From: an uncultured Flavobacteriaceae bacterium
GTDB taxonomy: Bacteria > Bacteroidota > Bacteroidia > Flavobacteriales > Flavobacteriaceae
Assembly: GCA_913044085.1 (NCBI GenBank)
Contig: CAJWNW010000082.1
Coordinates: 1-7,234, forward strand
DNA: 7,234 bases
Reading direction: 5' to 3'
Made by a program: the position numbers and the translations under genes. Every line of letters begins with the position of its first letter. Within the stretch, counting starts at the first letter, position 1. Below are positions 7,020 to 7,234 of this stretch, one piece after another. The notes beneath the pieces are model-generated. The model saw nothing but the letters and a program-made list of their open reading frames with translations. It had not been told where the DNA came from and did not search any database.

Positions 7020-7056
7020 TACTAAAATCAAAATTAATCAAATATTCATTTTAGTA
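7020..7056. repeat. Second inverted repeat upstream of odhB (9-bp arms) bracketing the candidate -7 element
   Basis: TACTAAAAT (7020-7028) and ATTTTAGTA (7048-7056) are perfect reverse complements separated by 19 bp. The spacer contains the candidate odhB -7 site. A T6 run (7060-7065) follows on the plus strand. The arms are AT-rich, so chance is possible, but the symmetry around a promoter element would suit a regulator-binding site. Confidence 0.35.
7029..7036 (-). promoter_or_regulatory. Candidate -7 element (TAATTTTG) for odhB
   Basis: The minus strand reads TAATTTTG, a full match to TAnnTTTG, about 59 bp upstream of the odhB start; it would give a leader of roughly 50 nt. No TTG lies at the usual -33 distance, so support is the -7 match and position only. 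The 12-mer containing it, AATCAAAATTAA on the plus strand, also occurs at the left candidate promoter (179-190). Confidence 0.3.
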
Positions 7057-7124
7057 GGCTTTTTTAATCAAAATTTTAAAGAAATAATTACAATTGTAAT
7101 ATTTTACAACTTAGGTTTTTCTAC

Positions 7125-7234
7125 TAGGTTTGGGTAGTGACATCCGGTTTAACTCAGGACAAATTAAATAACCTTTATGCTATTTTTTTTCTTTCGCTGA
7201 TTGTCTTTTGTTTTGTCAAAGACAAAATCGATAA
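7125..7234. other. Right-edge sequence, unassigned; possible gene end or start
   Basis: Three readings compete and none is decisive. On the minus strand a frame open from the edge ends with TAA at 7166-7164; its last residues are IDFVFDKTKDNQRKKKNSIK plus VI, a plausible basic C-terminal tail. A second minus frame ends at 7175 (SERKKIA). On the plus strand a GTG at 7137 opens a frame to the edge, starting MTSGLTQDKLNNLY and followed by a hydrophobic run, but T-rich DNA makes such runs easily. TAGGTTTG (7125-7132) matches the -7 consensus on the plus strand but lies too close to that GTG to serve it. A 7-bp hairpin, TTTTGTC AAA GACAAAA, sits at 7211-7227. I favour the minus-strand gene end ending at 7164, weakly. 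Confidence 0.25.

Noticed and set aside
7137..7234. Plus-strand GTG-started frame with a hydrophobic run at the right edge
   Set aside because: GTG starts are uncommon, the frame is only 32 codons before the edge, and T-rich sequence yields hydrophobic translations by default; kept only as an alternative reading of the edge.

Overview
The window looks like chromosomal DNA from a member of the Bacteroidota, most likely a flavobacterium. The protein sequences resemble flavobacterial homologues, the intergenic DNA is very AT-rich, there are no convincing Shine-Dalgarno sequences, and intergenic sites match the Bacteroidota -7 element TAnnTTTG. This placement rests on recognition, not on a database search.

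Layout, left to right. (1) Positions 1-77, minus strand: the first 25 codons of a gene running off the left edge, probably a membrane-anchored metallophosphoesterase. (2) Positions 78-264: an AT-rich divergent intergenic region. (3) Positions 265-1917, plus: an enlarged FucP/FHS-type sugar transporter of the major facilitator superfamily. (4) Positions 1921-2919, plus: a GTG-started, Tat-signal-bearing glycosylasparaginase with all known active-site residues. (5) Positions 2928-5762, plus: complete DNA polymerase I (polA) with intact 5' nuclease, proofreading and polymerase motifs. (6) Positions 5759-6970, minus: odhB/sucB, the E2 subunit of 2-oxoglutarate dehydrogenase, convergent with polA and overlapping it by 4 bp. 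(7) Positions 6971-7234: the odhB upstream region with two inverted repeats and a candidate promoter; the last ~100 bases cannot be assigned.

How the genes fit together. The transporter and glycosylasparaginase are separated by 3 bp and form a plausible couplet for using glycoprotein debris: the enzyme splits N-acetylglucosaminyl-asparagine outside the cytoplasm and the transporter could import the sugar. polA follows after 8 bp on the same strand and may be partly co-transcribed, although it has no metabolic link. odhB belongs to the TCA cycle and is transcribed toward polA.

I saw no mobile element, CRISPR array, tRNA, rRNA or evidently new multi-gene system. The points most worth a second look are the extra membrane segments and the G8 tract in the transporter, the overlapping AUGUGA at the glycosylasparaginase start, a clamp-binding-like QFSLF in the PolA linker, the shared polA/odhB stop region, and the dyads upstream of odhB.
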